A stretch of 64,000 nucleotides of DNA from assembly GCF_030915405.1 (NCBI RefSeq), contig NZ_CP133262.1, positions 2,356,001-2,420,000 on the forward strand, given 5' to 3'. A program made the translations under genes and the position numbers. The number at the start of each line of letters is the position of its first letter. The first letter of the stretch is position 1. This document shows positions 18,107-27,903 of this stretch, piece by piece. This stretch comes from Neobacillus nitrireducens. GTDB taxonomy: Bacteria > Bacillota > Bacilli > Bacillales > Cytobacillaceae. Under the pieces are notes generated by a model. That model saw nothing but the letters and a program-made list of their open reading frames with translations, was not told the DNA's origin and did not search any database.

Positions 18107-20860
18107 TTAGTATATGGTTTGCATGCCTTTGCCTGCTACGGTCATCCATTCAAACTGACGCAGCCTAACTTCAAACAGCGTTAAAGGATCGCGGAACATT
18201 TCAGGATTGGTATTCATATTCGTCAGCATTTCCTGGTTCGTCTGAATTCCTGAACGAGCTTCTTCCGCTGAACGATTTAACAAATTCAATGGTTTCTTAA
18301 AAAATAGGATAACATCTCGCTCCAATGATTTTTCAAACAGCTCAAATTGCTGGAAGAACTGGTGATTGACTGCTAAAATAGCCTCAATATAATCCTCATT
18401 TTCTACAAAAGCTTTGTATTTATTAAAGAGGAGTGCCTTATTTTGTGACAGGGCACCAAACAACTTCCCGGCGCTCTTTAGTAAAAATTGCGACGGTGTT
18501 CTGCGCAGTAGAATATTGATCGTTTCCAATTGGAAGCGACTTGTCATTCGATCGGTATCACGGTGCCAATCATCGAGCACCTTGAAATCACAATCAAGGA
18601 CGAGGCGCTCTTCCCCATACATATGATTAAAACTTTCACCGATTTCATTCAAAAATTCCTGACTCTGCACAAACTCCTCTTTACATCCCTCAATCCAATC
18701 TTGGAGCAAGCGGTAATATTTAGGCAGTACCGTCTGATCTAGGTACTTCTCTAGTCTTTTGTTCATATCATCATTAAGTTCTAAGTGAATCTTGCTAAAA
18801 TTGCTATCTTCCTTTATGAATGTAGAACACTCTTGAAGCATTTTTGGAACGGTCTCTGAAATATCCTTTTCGATTGTCTCTTTGATGGCACGGTATGACT
18901 GTATAACGTCTTTTGTTTTTTGTGTCTCCGTATCCTTCAATTGATTAACTGCACCTGTTAACTTCTGTAGCATTTCCTCGTTCCAGCGCACCGATTCTAC
19001 TAATTGATTTTCAACATCCAGCCGTTTTTGCATAAGACCGGCGATTGTGGTGCGGATAAAGAATAATAGCTTTGCCAGACGTTTGTCTTCGATGTTTCTT
19101 GTATTTTTAATCGATTGGATAAACTCTTTTAAGTCCTTTAACTGTTGGCTGCTTTCATATTGTGAAGAAAAAGCAAACACTTCCGCATCAGGTAAATAGG
19201 ATTGAATCCTCGTCCTGGTTTCATCAAAAACTCTTATCGCTTCTTGCTCATTGACTAGCGTATCCGTCTTACTGAGCAGAAAATGGACTGGAATATCAGG
19301 TGCTAACTCTTGGATTTTCGCAAGGACTGTCCGTTCCTTATCTGTAAACGGGGCATTGGCATCGAGCACAAACAAAACGGTATCGGCCAATTGCAGATTC
19401 TTCAATACTTCATAGGAGTCATTATAGTTTCCTTTTAATCCGGGAGTATCAATGAGCGCGATCTTATTTTCCTGCAAAAAGGTATTTGGACGCTTAAATT
19501 CAATCATCGACTCCAAGGCATTACGGCGGCGGTCCATCCGTTCCTGAAAATCAGAGAAACCGGATAAACTGGTAATCTCTCGGTCTGTAATTTCCAAGAT
19601 TTCTTCTTCCGTTGAATCTTTAAACATCACTAACGAAGAGGTTGGACTGTCCTGTAAATCTTCTCCAAGCACCAAGTTAACAAACGTCGATTTCCCACTT
19701 CCGCCTAACCCGGTAATAAGGAGATGCTGCGTGTCAAAATCAACTAACTGCCGGACAATCCATTTTACACGATGATTCTCACCCATCTCATTGGCTTGTG
19801 CCCAATTCGTTATCGCATGAAAGAGTGTCAGGCACTCTTCTAATTCGTCCATATCAGATTCCGTCATGCTAATTAGTTTTTCAGCCTCACTTACGATTGA
19901 CATGCTTATGCTAGCCGGAAAAAGCTCATTCCAGGAGAGAACGGCCGCAGCTGCAAGCACGGTATCTTTACGATCCGCTAGTCGTAACCAGTTGGTCAGG
20001 AAGTCGGGAATAAAATCCTGCAGACTTTTAATGAAAAACCTTCCATCAATTATGTTAAAAAAGGCTTCCTTATGAAGGCCCGAAAGGACAGATAAGTTTC
20101 CTGATTGGTTGATATCCAGATTTAATAACAGTTGGTTCATTTCTCTAATCCATGTAAAATACGATTCATCATTCTTATAACTGTCCCAAAGTGCAGAAAC
20201 AAGTCTTTCAAATATTGGTTTATTCAGGCTGAACAATTCAAATAATGCTTGGGAAAAATAACTCGGCGCATGATTTCTTGTCACACCCTTTTCCACATAA
20301 GAAATGAGCATTTCATACCAGTCGAACGATTCCGTTCGTTTTGCTTCGTTAATTGCCAGTTCAACTGCATGATTCCAGTCCTGCTGTTCCTCAAAAAAGT
20401 TCCGCGCGATTTCCGTTACATTCGGATAATCCGGGTTTGTGCTGATTGTTTTTTTAATCACGGCTAAGGCCAAGTCGAGCTTTCCACGTTCGATATACAA
20501 CGAAAATAATTGTAAGGCTACTTCTGTATTTAAAGTGAGATTATTAGTCGCAATCGCACAATAGAGATCTTCGGCCGTTGATAATAGACCTAACTCATAA
20601 TAAGCATCGGCTGTATTTTTCTTCGCCCACGGCTCCAGTTCATTGATAATATTCTCCCATTTAAAAATGGCAGCCTCATAATCTTTATGATGGAAATACA
20701 CTTCACCCTGCGCGTAGCGAATCGTGGATAAATCAGGTAGGTCTTTTACTGCTTCTTCCTGAAACAATTCACCAAGCACCTGAATCGGATGAATATTTTC
20801 ATGTTCATTAATGAACATTTCATAATAGGTTTTCTGTTTTAATTGTGTCTCTAACGTCAT
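18107..20860 (-). CDS. Large TPR-type plus dynamin-like GTPase
   Basis: 917 aa from ATG 20860 (GGAGGGAAAGAT just before it; the longer frame to 20884 lacks such a site). The first 240 residues are helical repeats of TPR type (for example YAQGEVYFHHKDYEAAI and ALQLFSLYIERGKLDLAL). The GTPase core follows from about residue 375: Walker A GLGGSGKS, G3 IDTPG, G4 SKTD. The C-terminal 300 residues are long helices with coiled-coil character, ending in a hydrophobic tip (FEWMTVAGKG), as in bacterial dynamins that remodel membranes. No known partner gene nearby and it is transcribed alone. Function unassigned; membrane protection or a defence role is speculative. Confidence 0.8.
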   Translation of the reverse strand: MTLETQLKQKTYYEMFINEHENIHPIQVLGELFQEEAVKDLPDLSTIRYAQGEVYFHHKDYEAAIFKWENIINELEPWAKKNTADAYYELGLLSTAEDLYCAIATNNLTLNTEVALQLFSLYIERGKLDLALAVIKKTISTNPDYPNVTEIARNFFEEQQDWNHAVELAINEAKRTESFDWYEMLISYVEKGVTRNHAPSYFSQALFELFSLNKPIFERLVSALWDSYKNDESYFTWIREMNQLLLNLDINQSGNLSVLSGLHKEAFFNIIDGRFFIKSLQDFIPDFLTNWLRLADRKDTVLAAAAVLSWNELFPASISMSIVSEAEKLISMTESDMDELEECLTLFHAITNWAQANEMGENHRVKWIVRQLVDFDTQHLLITGLGGSGKSTFVNLVLGEDLQDSPTSSLVMFKDSTEEEILEITDREITSLSGFSDFQERMDRRRNALESMIEFKRPNTFLQENKIALIDTPGLKGNYNDSYEVLKNLQLADTVLFVLDANAPFTDKERTVLAKIQELAPDIPVHFLLSKTDTLVNEQEAIRVFDETRTRIQSYLPDAEVFAFSSQYESSQQLKDLKEFIQSIKNTRNIEDKRLAKLLFFIRTTIAGLMQKRLDVENQLVESVRWNEEMLQKLTGAVNQLKDTETQKTKDVIQSYRAIKETIEKDISETVPKMLQECSTFIKEDSNFSKIHLELNDDMNKRLEKYLDQTVLPKYYRLLQDWIEGCKEEFVQSQEFLNEIGESFNHMYGEERLVLDCDFKVLDDWHRDTDRMTSRFQLETINILLRRTPSQFLLKSAGKLFGALSQNKALLFNKYKAFVENEDYIEAILAVNHQFFQQFELFEKSLERDVILFFKKPLNLLNRSAEEARSGIQTNQEMLTNMNTNPEMFRDPLTLFEVRLRQFEWMTVAGKGMQTIY

Positions 20861-20979
20861 ATCTTTCCCTCCAATTACAACCACTCTCTGTCATTCTTAT
20901 GGAAAAGAGGCCTAATTATTCTATATACTATTCGACCGATTATCTGATTATAAGTCCCAATTATACGATTCTAACAGAG

Positions 20980-21105
20980 CAATTTTTAAAAAAGATGTCA
21001 GTAGTATTTCATTTTGGAGACATATTACATATTTTTATTGAACTTATTACATATTCTCGGACTCTTATTACATATTTTTCGGAACTTACGACATTCACTG
21101 GATAA
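20980..21105. repeat. Degenerate 21-22-bp repeat (TTATTACATATT)
   Basis: In the 319-bp gap between the dynamin gene and the AidB-like gene, TTACAT recurs at 21025, 21047 and 21068, each inside ACTTATTACATATTnnTCGGA-like sequence, with a fourth weaker copy (CTTACGACATT). Apart from the dynamin start region and the terminator at 21141, nothing else was recognised in this gap. Confidence 0.65.
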
Positions 21106-21140
21106 TAATTGAAAATCGAATCAATTATTAGTCAAAAAAT

Positions 21141-21166
21141 AAGCCTGCCATCATAATGGCAAGCCT
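21141..21166 (-). terminator. Terminator after the AidB-like gene
   Basis: Minus strand GGCTTGCCA-TTATGA-TGGCAGGCTT followed by ATTTTTTG, a standard intrinsic terminator with one mismatch. Confidence 0.75.
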
Positions 21167-21179
21167 AACTTGCGTTCAT

Positions 21180-22859
21180 TTATCTTGCAGTCACTGGTTT
21201 CTCACTCTTTGCATCCAAAACAATTTCATCAAAATAATTGACAGTTCTCATTTCTTCATTGAATAAGTAAGCAGACTTCCAGGTTTCCTCTAAAAATACC
21301 TCCATTACCTTGATGGCACGACGTTCGCCGCTTGCTGCCTGTTCCAGCGCGCCAATGCTCTCAAAAATCTTCACCATAAGTTCGGATGCTTTTTTCGAGT
21401 GAAAGGTTTTATGGTCAGTCGATGCCGTACGTAATGATTTCGATAGGTTTTGTAATTGAATTAATTTATTTTCTACCAAGTTAGTCCACTCAGAAGGCAA
21501 ATGAGCAACTCCCCGTAGGCGTTGAGTCATCTCTTCTAAAAACAGTTCATCTGCTTTATACTTCTCGATTAACCTTAGAACCTCTAACCCTAGAATATTG
21601 GCGGTTCCTTCCCAGACAGTCAGGACCTGGGCGTCCCGTAATAGTCTCGGCGTAACGAAGTCTTCGATATAACCATTCCCACCGTGAATCTCAATCGCTT
21701 CATGCGAAAAGTGAATTGCTTGTTCAGCTGTTTCTTTTTTCAAAAGGGCGATATAGAGACGATTAAGAATGGTCTCTTTCTGATTTGCCTGATTGTTCAT
21801 GACCCGCTCAAATAATGGCAAATAGGTAAAAACGGTCCGGGTTTCCATTTCCAATTTTACGGCCAGACGGGTTAGCGTGTCCTTGACCATTGGATAGTCA
21901 GCAAGCTTACTTCCAAACGCATCCCTTCTAAAGGCATATTCTTTCGCTTCATGATAGGCCCGTCTCATAATTCCTAACGAGGCAACGGCATTGCAGACTC
22001 TTGATAGATTAAGAGCTTCCATCATATAATAAAATCCCTTCGTAGGATCGCCAACTACAAAAGCATCTGCACCATCAAATTCTACCTCCGCAGAAGGGAC
22101 GGCCCTGACACCGAGCTTATCCTTTAAGCGGCGAATCCGAATTCCATTTAACGAGCCATCCTGGTTCCGCCATGGTACGGCAAATAAAGTCAGCCCCTTC
22201 GTTCCGGACGGTGCCCCTTCGTTCCGTGCTAAAACCATTGCCACCCCGCACATACCAGCGTTTGAGGCGAAATATTTTTCACCATAAAGTTTGAAATGGC
22301 CGCCTTCTTCCACAGCCTTTGTCTCATTTGCACCGACATCGGAGCCGCCTTGGCGCTCTGTTAAAAATGTCGCCCCCTCATAGAGTGGTACTTCACCTGT
22401 TGAAAGAACATGTGGCAAAAAGCGCTCCTTCATTTCGTCTGAAGCATATTGGGTAAGTAAATAAGCTGTTGCCATTGACAAAGTTACAGGGCAATAGAAA
22501 CCAGGTTCTGTTTGTGAGAGGAGATAGCCTTGCGCATAAGAGTAAATGTAATTTCCCTTTTCCCCGAGCGCTGGAATTTCTTTATGAACATATCCGACAA
22601 TTCCGGTATTGTAAGTTTCCTCAACCGTTCTCCTATAGCCTTCGTTCACCCAAACTTCAGAAATATCTTCACCGTACGCATCGTATTTGTTTAAGCGCGG
22701 CTGTCCTTCCCGGTCCGTAAACCTGGCTCGCGAATCAATGTCAGTGGCGCATTTCTCCCCAAAGATTGTCAGTTCCTGGTTTGCAAATTCGAAAAAGGCT
22801 GGATCGAGTAACTCTTTAAGCAATTCTTGAAAATGTACATCCTCTTTATAAAAATTCAT
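21180..22859 (-). CDS. AidB-like acyl-CoA dehydrogenase
   Basis: 559 aa, longer than ordinary acyl-CoA dehydrogenases by an N-terminal extension and a C-terminal helical domain, as in the AidB branch. Flavin/substrate signatures: FLTERQGGSDVGANET near residue 177, IHGGNGYIEDFVTPRLLRDA near residue 388, and VWEGTANI near residue 412 with the catalytic-type glutamate. AidB binds DNA and flavin in E. coli; most Bacillus homologues are only annotated as acyl-CoA dehydrogenases, and lipid oxidation is equally likely here. Separate from the sigma-54 acyl-CoA cluster; no -24/-12 element upstream. Confidence 0.85.
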   Translation of the reverse strand: MNFYKEDVHFQELLKELLDPAFFEFANQELTIFGEKCATDIDSRARFTDREGQPRLNKYDAYGEDISEVWVNEGYRRTVEETYNTGIVGYVHKEIPALGEKGNYIYSYAQGYLLSQTEPGFYCPVTLSMATAYLLTQYASDEMKERFLPHVLSTGEVPLYEGATFLTERQGGSDVGANETKAVEEGGHFKLYGEKYFASNAGMCGVAMVLARNEGAPSGTKGLTLFAVPWRNQDGSLNGIRIRRLKDKLGVRAVPSAEVEFDGADAFVVGDPTKGFYYMMEALNLSRVCNAVASLGIMRRAYHEAKEYAFRRDAFGSKLADYPMVKDTLTRLAVKLEMETRTVFTYLPLFERVMNNQANQKETILNRLYIALLKKETAEQAIHFSHEAIEIHGGNGYIEDFVTPRLLRDAQVLTVWEGTANILGLEVLRLIEKYKADELFLEEMTQRLRGVAHLPSEWTNLVENKLIQLQNLSKSLRTASTDHKTFHSKKASELMVKIFESIGALEQAASGERRAIKVMEVFLEETWKSAYLFNEEMRTVNYFDEIVLDAKSEKPVTAR

Positions 22860-23023
22860 CCTGAAGAACCTCCCTTTAGTTAATTTTTCAGAATAGTCAA
22901 TAAATATATTATATCACTTTCTATTGCAGTTAAAAATAAGTTTACGGTAAATTGGGACATTCTTTTCTTTTTAATCAACTTTCAAAGTATAATTGGTCCA
23001 AAGACATAAAGGGGATATCAAAG

Positions 23024-23524
23024 TTGGAAAAGGACCAAGCTATTTTTTTAGCAAACTGTATCGAGACCTCTAATCCATCGCACTTTGGGATTAAAAAACT
23101 TGAAATTATTAATGGCAGCTTGCCGAAGTTCCATCAATGGACAAACGGGAAACCCACATTAGCAGCATATGAGGTAACCCGGCCAGATAACGATACGGGC
23201 TATTACTTTGTATTCATTGATTGGCATCGTAATGACAACTATTATTTAGTCATTTATGCGCATGATCGGTCCACGACTTGTGCAGAGATACGACAAACTC
23301 AGGAAATTGACGGAGTTCCACATATTATCTGGGCATACAAGCCATTTAAACGTGATGGAAAAAATGACCAAAGAAAAGCCTATTTTAAGCAAATGTTCGG
23401 TTCAACAACCGTTCAAATCCAACTGCCTTCTTCATCACTTGATGTGGAGGTATTTTTATCACAAATGTTTAAGCTCTGCCAGAACCGGATAAAAGCAGAC
23501 CGAATCGTAGAAGTGTTTGACTAA
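23024..23524 (+). CDS. Uncharacterised protein
   Basis: 166 aa from TTG 23024, chosen because AAAGGGGAT precedes it at proper spacing and a TATAAT box at 22988-22993 lies inside the longer frame that starts at 22952. Mixed alpha/beta composition, aromatic-rich centre (YYFVFIDWHRNDNYYLVIYAHD), no signal peptide or membrane segment. I do not recognise the family. The zinc-ribbon gene follows 25 bp downstream on the same strand, so the two are probably cotranscribed. Confidence 0.65.
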   Translation: MEKDQAIFLANCIETSNPSHFGIKKLEIINGSLPKFHQWTNGKPTLAAYEVTRPDNDTGYYFVFIDWHRNDNYYLVIYAHDRSTTCAEIRQTQEIDGVPHIIWAYKPFKRDGKNDQRKAYFKQMFGSTTVQIQLPSSSLDVEVFLSQMFKLCQNRIKADRIVEVFD

Positions 23525-23549
23525 GAATAAAGATTGGAGTGTTTTGAAG

Positions 23550-23816
23550 ATGACTACATACAAAAGCTGTCAAAGCTGCGGAATGCCGTTGGCAAAAGAT
23601 GAACTTGGGGGCGGAACGGAAAAGAACGGAACGAAAAGCGCCAAGTATTGCAGCCACTGCTATATAAACGGAGAATTCACTTTACCGAATATTACAGCTG
23701 ATGAAATGAAAGATAGAGTAAAACAAAAGATTGTTGAATTTGGGATGCCGAAGTTTATCGCGGGGGTGTTTACAAGGAATATACCGAAGCTAGAAAGGTG
23801 GAAAATAGGGAAGTAG
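23550..23816 (+). CDS. Small putative zinc-ribbon protein
   Basis: 88 aa from ATG 23550 with TTGGAGTG upstream. Four cysteines in two pairs, CQSCGMP at the N-terminus and YCSHCY about 27 residues later, match the short putative zinc-ribbon family found beside MerR or GyrI-like genes in Firmicutes. The C-terminal half is basic and helical (DEMKDRVKQKIVEFGMPKF). Role unknown; nucleic acid or protein binding would be usual for such a fold. Confidence 0.8.
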   Translation: MTTYKSCQSCGMPLAKDELGGGTEKNGTKSAKYCSHCYINGEFTLPNITADEMKDRVKQKIVEFGMPKFIAGVFTRNIPKLERWKIGK

Positions 23817-23818
23817 GA

Positions 23819-23844
23819 AAAAGGAGGCACCTGCGCCTCCTTTT
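23819..23844. terminator. Bidirectional terminator
   Basis: AAAAGGAGGC-ACCTGC-GCCTCCTTTT between the convergent zinc-ribbon gene and the ABC ATPase; T-runs on both strands. Confidence 0.85.
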
Positions 23845-23846
23845 AG

Positions 23847-24569
23847 TTATAAAACTTTACTTAAAAACGCCTTCGTTCGCTCTTCTTTTGGGTGATCAAA
23901 TAATTCAACTGGAACATTTTCTTCGACAATCAATCCGCCATCCATAAAAATCACGCGATCGCCCACTTCTTTTGCAAAGCCCATTTCATGGGTGACGACT
24001 ACCATTGTCATGCCTTCTTTAGCCAAATCCTTCATAACCTCCAATACTTCACCAACCATTTCTGGGTCGAGTGCTGAAGTTGGTTCATCAAAAAGCATGA
24101 TTTTTGGCTCCATGGCTAGCGCTCTTGCTATTGCAACACGCTGCTTTTGCCCTCCGGATAAAGAGTCGGGATAAGCATCTGCCTTATCCTCTAAGCCCAC
24201 TTTTCGTAAAAGCTCCAAACCCTTAGCTCTTGCTTTTTCTTTGGGAGTATTTCTTACTTTCATGGGTGCGAGCATAATATTTTCAATGACGTTTTTATGC
24301 GGAAAAAGATTGAATTGCTGAAACACCATGCCCACTTCTGTTCTTACTTTATTGATGTCGGTATTTTTATCAGTTAAATCGATGCCTTCAATTAAGACAT
24401 GACCACCGGTAATCGTTTCCAGCATATTTATGCAGCGAAGGAAAGTCGACTTTCCGGAACCGGATGGTCCGATTACTACGACTACCTCTTGATTCTTGAC
24501 CGTCACGTTGATGTCCTTGAGGACCTCGTTTTTACCAAAGGATTTTTTTAAATTCTTCACCTGGATCAT
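23847..24569 (-). CDS. Polar amino-acid ABC transporter ATPase (copy 1)
   Basis: 240 aa from ATG 24569, which overlaps the permease stop codon (ATGA). The frame reads further upstream to 24701 but that stretch lies inside the permease gene. Walker A GPSGSGKS (34-41), Q-loop VFQQFNLFP, signature LSGGQKQR, Walker B IMLFDEP, switch His in VTHEM. GlnQ/HisP-type importer subunit. It differs from copy 2 (34382-35104) at only four of 240 residues. Last gene of the hut-linked minus-strand cluster. Confidence 0.95.
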   Translation of the reverse strand: MIQVKNLKKSFGKNEVLKDINVTVKNQEVVVVIGPSGSGKSTFLRCINMLETITGGHVLIEGIDLTDKNTDINKVRTEVGMVFQQFNLFPHKNVIENIMLAPMKVRNTPKEKARAKGLELLRKVGLEDKADAYPDSLSGGQKQRVAIARALAMEPKIMLFDEPTSALDPEMVGEVLEVMKDLAKEGMTMVVVTHEMGFAKEVGDRVIFMDGGLIVEENVPVELFDHPKEERTKAFLSKVL

Positions 24570-25222
24570 TCGGTTGCCAACCTTCTTTCTAGGCGGGATA
24601 ACAAGTAGCTTAGGGAAAGCGTTAACACTAGATATATGAGAGCTGTGGTAAGATACGGCTCCCACACACGGTAGTACTGTCCTTGCATCGCTCGGCCCCA
24701 ATACATTAGTTCTGGTGCTGCAATAAGAGCTGCAAGGGAGGATTCCTTAATTAGAACAATAAATTCATTACCCAAAGGCGGGATCATTCTTTTGAAAGCT
24801 TGTGGCAGAATGATGTATCTCATAGCTTGTACATGATTCATGCCGAGTGAACGTGCAGCTTCCATCTGGCCCTTCTCAATCGATTGGATCCCTGCTCGTA
24901 ATATTTCTGCTATATAGGCTGCTGCATTTAAGGACAGAGTTAAAATCGCTGCTGTTATCGCATTTGTTTCACCTAGAAATAGTGGTACAACCGCAAAATG
25001 AATTAACAATATTTGGACCATAAAGGGTGTACCGCGGAAAAATGTAATATACCATCTAAAAGGTAAGGCATAAACCTTTTTTTTCAACATTTTTCCTAAT
25101 CCTATAAACAACCCAAGAATGGTTCCTAGTAAAATACCAGCAAGTGAAAGCCCAATCGTCAGTAACGTTCCTTTAACGAAAAATGAGCTATATTCAGCTA
25201 AAAGATCCCAACGAAAATCCAT
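24566..25222 (-). CDS. Polar amino-acid ABC transporter permease (copy 1)
   Basis: 218 aa HisM/GlnP-type permease with five predicted membrane helices. The EAA coupling loop ([22 protein letters not shown]) lies near residue 120 and docks on the ATPase. The C-terminal half is almost identical to copy 2, whereas the N-terminal third has diverged. Translationally coupled to the ATPase and preceded by the binding protein gene 26 bp upstream. Probably functions as a homodimer because only one permease is encoded. Confidence 0.92.
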   Translation of the reverse strand: MDFRWDLLAEYSSFFVKGTLLTIGLSLAGILLGTILGLFIGLGKMLKKKVYALPFRWYITFFRGTPFMVQILLIHFAVVPLFLGETNAITAAILTLSLNAAAYIAEILRAGIQSIEKGQMEAARSLGMNHVQAMRYIILPQAFKRMIPPLGNEFIVLIKESSLAALIAAPELMYWGRAMQGQYYRVWEPYLTTALIYLVLTLSLSYLLSRLERRLATE

Positions 25223-25248
25223 GAATCAATCCTCCTCATCAAAAACTA

Positions 25249-26070
25249 TTACTTTTCTGTTAATAGGTTTAAATCAGGATTTACCTTGAACCACTCATTG
25301 TAAATTTTCGTATATGTTCCGTTTTCAATTACCTTTTTGATTGCTTTATCAAATTCTTCTTTTAGCTTGCTCCCCTTTGGGTACATAAGACCATAGAGTT
25401 CCTTTTCAAAGTTTACTTCGTCTTTAATTAGAACCACGTTCTCTTTCGGATTATTTTTCACATACTCCTCTACTACGGTGTTATCTGCGACAACTGCATC
25501 GGCACCGCCGCCTTTCATCTCCATAATAGCTAAGTTTGTGCTTTCAAATTTTTTAAGATTAGAGCTGTTTTTCCCAAGAATTGCTTCAACCACTTCTTGA
25601 CCAGTAGTTCCATTTTGAACGCCGACTACTTTATCCTTCAAATCCATAGCATCTTTAATATTACTGCCTTTTGGCACTAGAATTTCATTCATAGAAATAA
25701 AGTACGGAATAGAAAAATCATATGTTTGTTGACGTTCTTCATTAATAGTAATGGCAGAAATCCCTAGGTCTGCAGTTTTCCCTTTAATTTCGACAAATAA
25801 AGGATCCCAGCCCACGTGCACAATCTTAATCTTATAACCTGCTTCCTTTGCAATCGCCTCCATCAAGTCAATATCGAACCCTTTTATCTTCCCTTTATCC
25901 AGATACTCAAACGGAGCATATTCGGCATTAGATACAACTTTCAGAGTCTTCTTTTCACTAGTATTTCCACTATTAGTTTCACTGCCATTCGTCTTACTTG
26001 TCCCACATGCGGATAGAATAACCATCAAAGAAAAAACCATAACAATAGATAATAATTTAAGCGCTTTCAT
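25249..26070 (-). CDS. ABC transporter solute-binding lipoprotein (copy 1)
   Basis: 273 aa from ATG 26070 (GAGGGGGTTAATT upstream; the frame to 26112 lacks a ribosome site). Signal peptide with lipobox LSAC near residue 22 gives a membrane-anchored lipoprotein. Family 3 binding protein with YAPFEYLDKGKIKGFDIDL near the start and ADAVVADNTV in the second lobe. Next to hutH on the same strand, so histidine or another basic/polar amino acid is the likely ligand (inference). Confidence 0.92.
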   Translation of the reverse strand: MKALKLLSIVMVFSLMVILSACGTSKTNGSETNSGNTSEKKTLKVVSNAEYAPFEYLDKGKIKGFDIDLMEAIAKEAGYKIKIVHVGWDPLFVEIKGKTADLGISAITINEERQQTYDFSIPYFISMNEILVPKGSNIKDAMDLKDKVVGVQNGTTGQEVVEAILGKNSSNLKKFESTNLAIMEMKGGGADAVVADNTVVEEYVKNNPKENVVLIKDEVNFEKELYGLMYPKGSKLKEEFDKAIKKVIENGTYTKIYNEWFKVNPDLNLLTEK

Positions 26071-26151
26071 AATTAACCCCCTCGTTTCTAGTAGAATGGT
26101 AGAAAGAATCATTAGTCCATCAAAACAAGTGACTAGAATTATTCTTATTGT

Positions 26152-26192
26152 GGAGCTGCCCTAAGCTTATTTTGGCAATGGGGCAGGTCTCC
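26152..26192. other. Intercistronic hairpin between hutH and the ABC genes
   Basis: GGAGCTGCCC (26152-26161) pairs with GGGCAGGTCTCC (26181-26192) around an 18-nt loop. No T-run on the minus strand, so it looks like an mRNA processing or stability element rather than a terminator; it may set the ratio of hut enzymes to transporter. Confidence 0.45.
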
Positions 26193-26201
26193 GCAGTTTG
26201 T

Positions 26202-27722
26202 CTAATTTAATACATTTTCACGCAAAATATATTGTGCAAGTTCCTCCATTTCATCTGAGATTGCTCTATCTCCTTCAAGCGGCGGACAAATTTCACGGAT
26301 TTTCTCTAGGTATCCCCTTGTCGCTGGTGCTAATTCCTTTTCTGCTTTTTCCAAGTAAATCGCTTGCGAGGCACAGATCATCTCAATGGCAATTACTCGG
26401 GCTGAGTTGTGAATGATCTCCCGTGCTTGACGTGAGGCAATGGTACCCATGCTGACATGGTCTTCCTGATTGGCAGAGGTCGGAATAGAATCAACACTTG
26501 CTGGATGCGCAAGCACTTTATTCTCAGAAACGAGTGAGGCGGCTGCATACTGTGCAACCATCAAGCCGCATTCTAACCCTGGGTCCACTGCTAAGAATGG
26601 TGAAAGTCCACTTAATTGAGGGTTAACGAGCCGTTCCGTTCTTCGCTCAGAAATATTCGCCCATTCCGCTGCAGCAACCTTCAGAAAGTCCATTGACAGT
26701 GCAATCGGCTGACCGTGGAAGTGCCCCCCTGAGATGACCTCTCCGCTTTCTAAAACAATTGGATTGTCTGTTGCTGAGTTCATTTCAACTAGCAGTCTTT
26801 CATCTACATAATTAAATGCTTGCCATGATGCACCATGTACTTGTGGGATACAGCGGATGGAGTACGAATCTTGAACACGGATTTCGCCTTGATGCGTGAT
26901 TCGTTTACTGCCTTCAAGCCATTTTCTCATTCGTGATGCCACGAATTCCAACTCTGGATGCGGGCGGACGGCTAATAATTCGCTGTCAAAAGCAGAAATA
27001 ATCCCTTTTAGTGCCTCCATTGTTAAGCACGCAGCCATATCAGCAGCGAGGCCCACACGCTCTGCTTCGTTAAGGGCGATTACACCCACACCTGACATAC
27101 ACTGTGTTCCATTAATTAGGGCTAGCCCTTCCTTTGCCTCCAGCACAACTGGTCGAAGCCCTGCTCGTTTAAGCGCTTCGCCCCCAGGAAGGATTTGTCC
27201 TTTGTATTCTGCCTTCCCTTCCCCAACTAATACGATTGCGATATGTGAAAGTGGAGCTAAATCACCACTTGCACCAACGGAACCCTTACTAGGAACAACT
27301 GGATGAACACCTTCATTAATCATATCAACTAGAAGCTTTAGTGTTTCTTCTCTAATTCCTGAGAATCCTTTCGCCAGTGAGTTTGCCCTTAATGTCATCA
27401 TTGCCCTCACCACTGGAGTTGGGAGCGGGTCACCTACACCTACCGCATCTGCCCGTAATAAATTCAGCTGCAACTTTCCTATATCTTCTCTATCTATCTC
27501 GATATCACTTAGTTTACCGAAACCAGTATTAACACCGTATACTACTTTCCCATCATTGATTTGTTTTTCAATTCGACTACGACTGGCCCGTACTCTCACA
27601 AGGCTTTTCTCCGGTATGGCGACCTTCGCATTTCCTTTAGAAACGTTTTCTACCTTGTGACGATCAAGCGTAAGACCATCTAACTCTATCAATTTTAATC
27701 CGACTAATTCGCTTTTACTCAT
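26202..27722 (-). CDS. hutH: Histidine ammonia-lyase
   Basis: 506 aa. The Ala-Ser-Gly triad that cyclises into the MIO cofactor is at 151-153 (GSVGASGDLAPLSH), and YGVNTGFG near residue 62 carries the active-site tyrosine. Deaminates L-histidine to urocanate and ammonia, the first step of histidine use. It lies downstream of hutU, hutI and the M20 gene, the reverse of the B. subtilis order in which hutP and hutH lead. A 181-bp gap precedes it, with no T-box or HutP-type element that I recognise. Confidence 0.96.
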   Translation of the reverse strand: MSKSELVGLKLIELDGLTLDRHKVENVSKGNAKVAIPEKSLVRVRASRSRIEKQINDGKVVYGVNTGFGKLSDIEIDREDIGKLQLNLLRADAVGVGDPLPTPVVRAMMTLRANSLAKGFSGIREETLKLLVDMINEGVHPVVPSKGSVGASGDLAPLSHIAIVLVGEGKAEYKGQILPGGEALKRAGLRPVVLEAKEGLALINGTQCMSGVGVIALNEAERVGLAADMAACLTMEALKGIISAFDSELLAVRPHPELEFVASRMRKWLEGSKRITHQGEIRVQDSYSIRCIPQVHGASWQAFNYVDERLLVEMNSATDNPIVLESGEVISGGHFHGQPIALSMDFLKVAAAEWANISERRTERLVNPQLSGLSPFLAVDPGLECGLMVAQYAAASLVSENKVLAHPASVDSIPTSANQEDHVSMGTIASRQAREIIHNSARVIAIEMICASQAIYLEKAEKELAPATRGYLEKIREICPPLEGDRAISDEMEELAQYILRENVLN

Positions 27723-27903
27723 CCTATGTCCAACTCCCTTGAAGAATAATTATCTGACTTTATAAAATGTTTTGAAGATACCGTTATAATAGCATAAAGA
27801 ATATATTAGGATAGCGAGCACAAAAATTTTCATAGTTTACTATCAGTATCTAATCCAGGAACCCGGTTAAAATGTTCTAGATGACACCCTAAGTTCCAAA
27901 TCC

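Noticed and set aside
26896-27306. 136-aa reading frame opposite hutH
   Set aside because: Entirely antisense to a well-conserved gene, no ribosome site, composition typical of a shadow frame.
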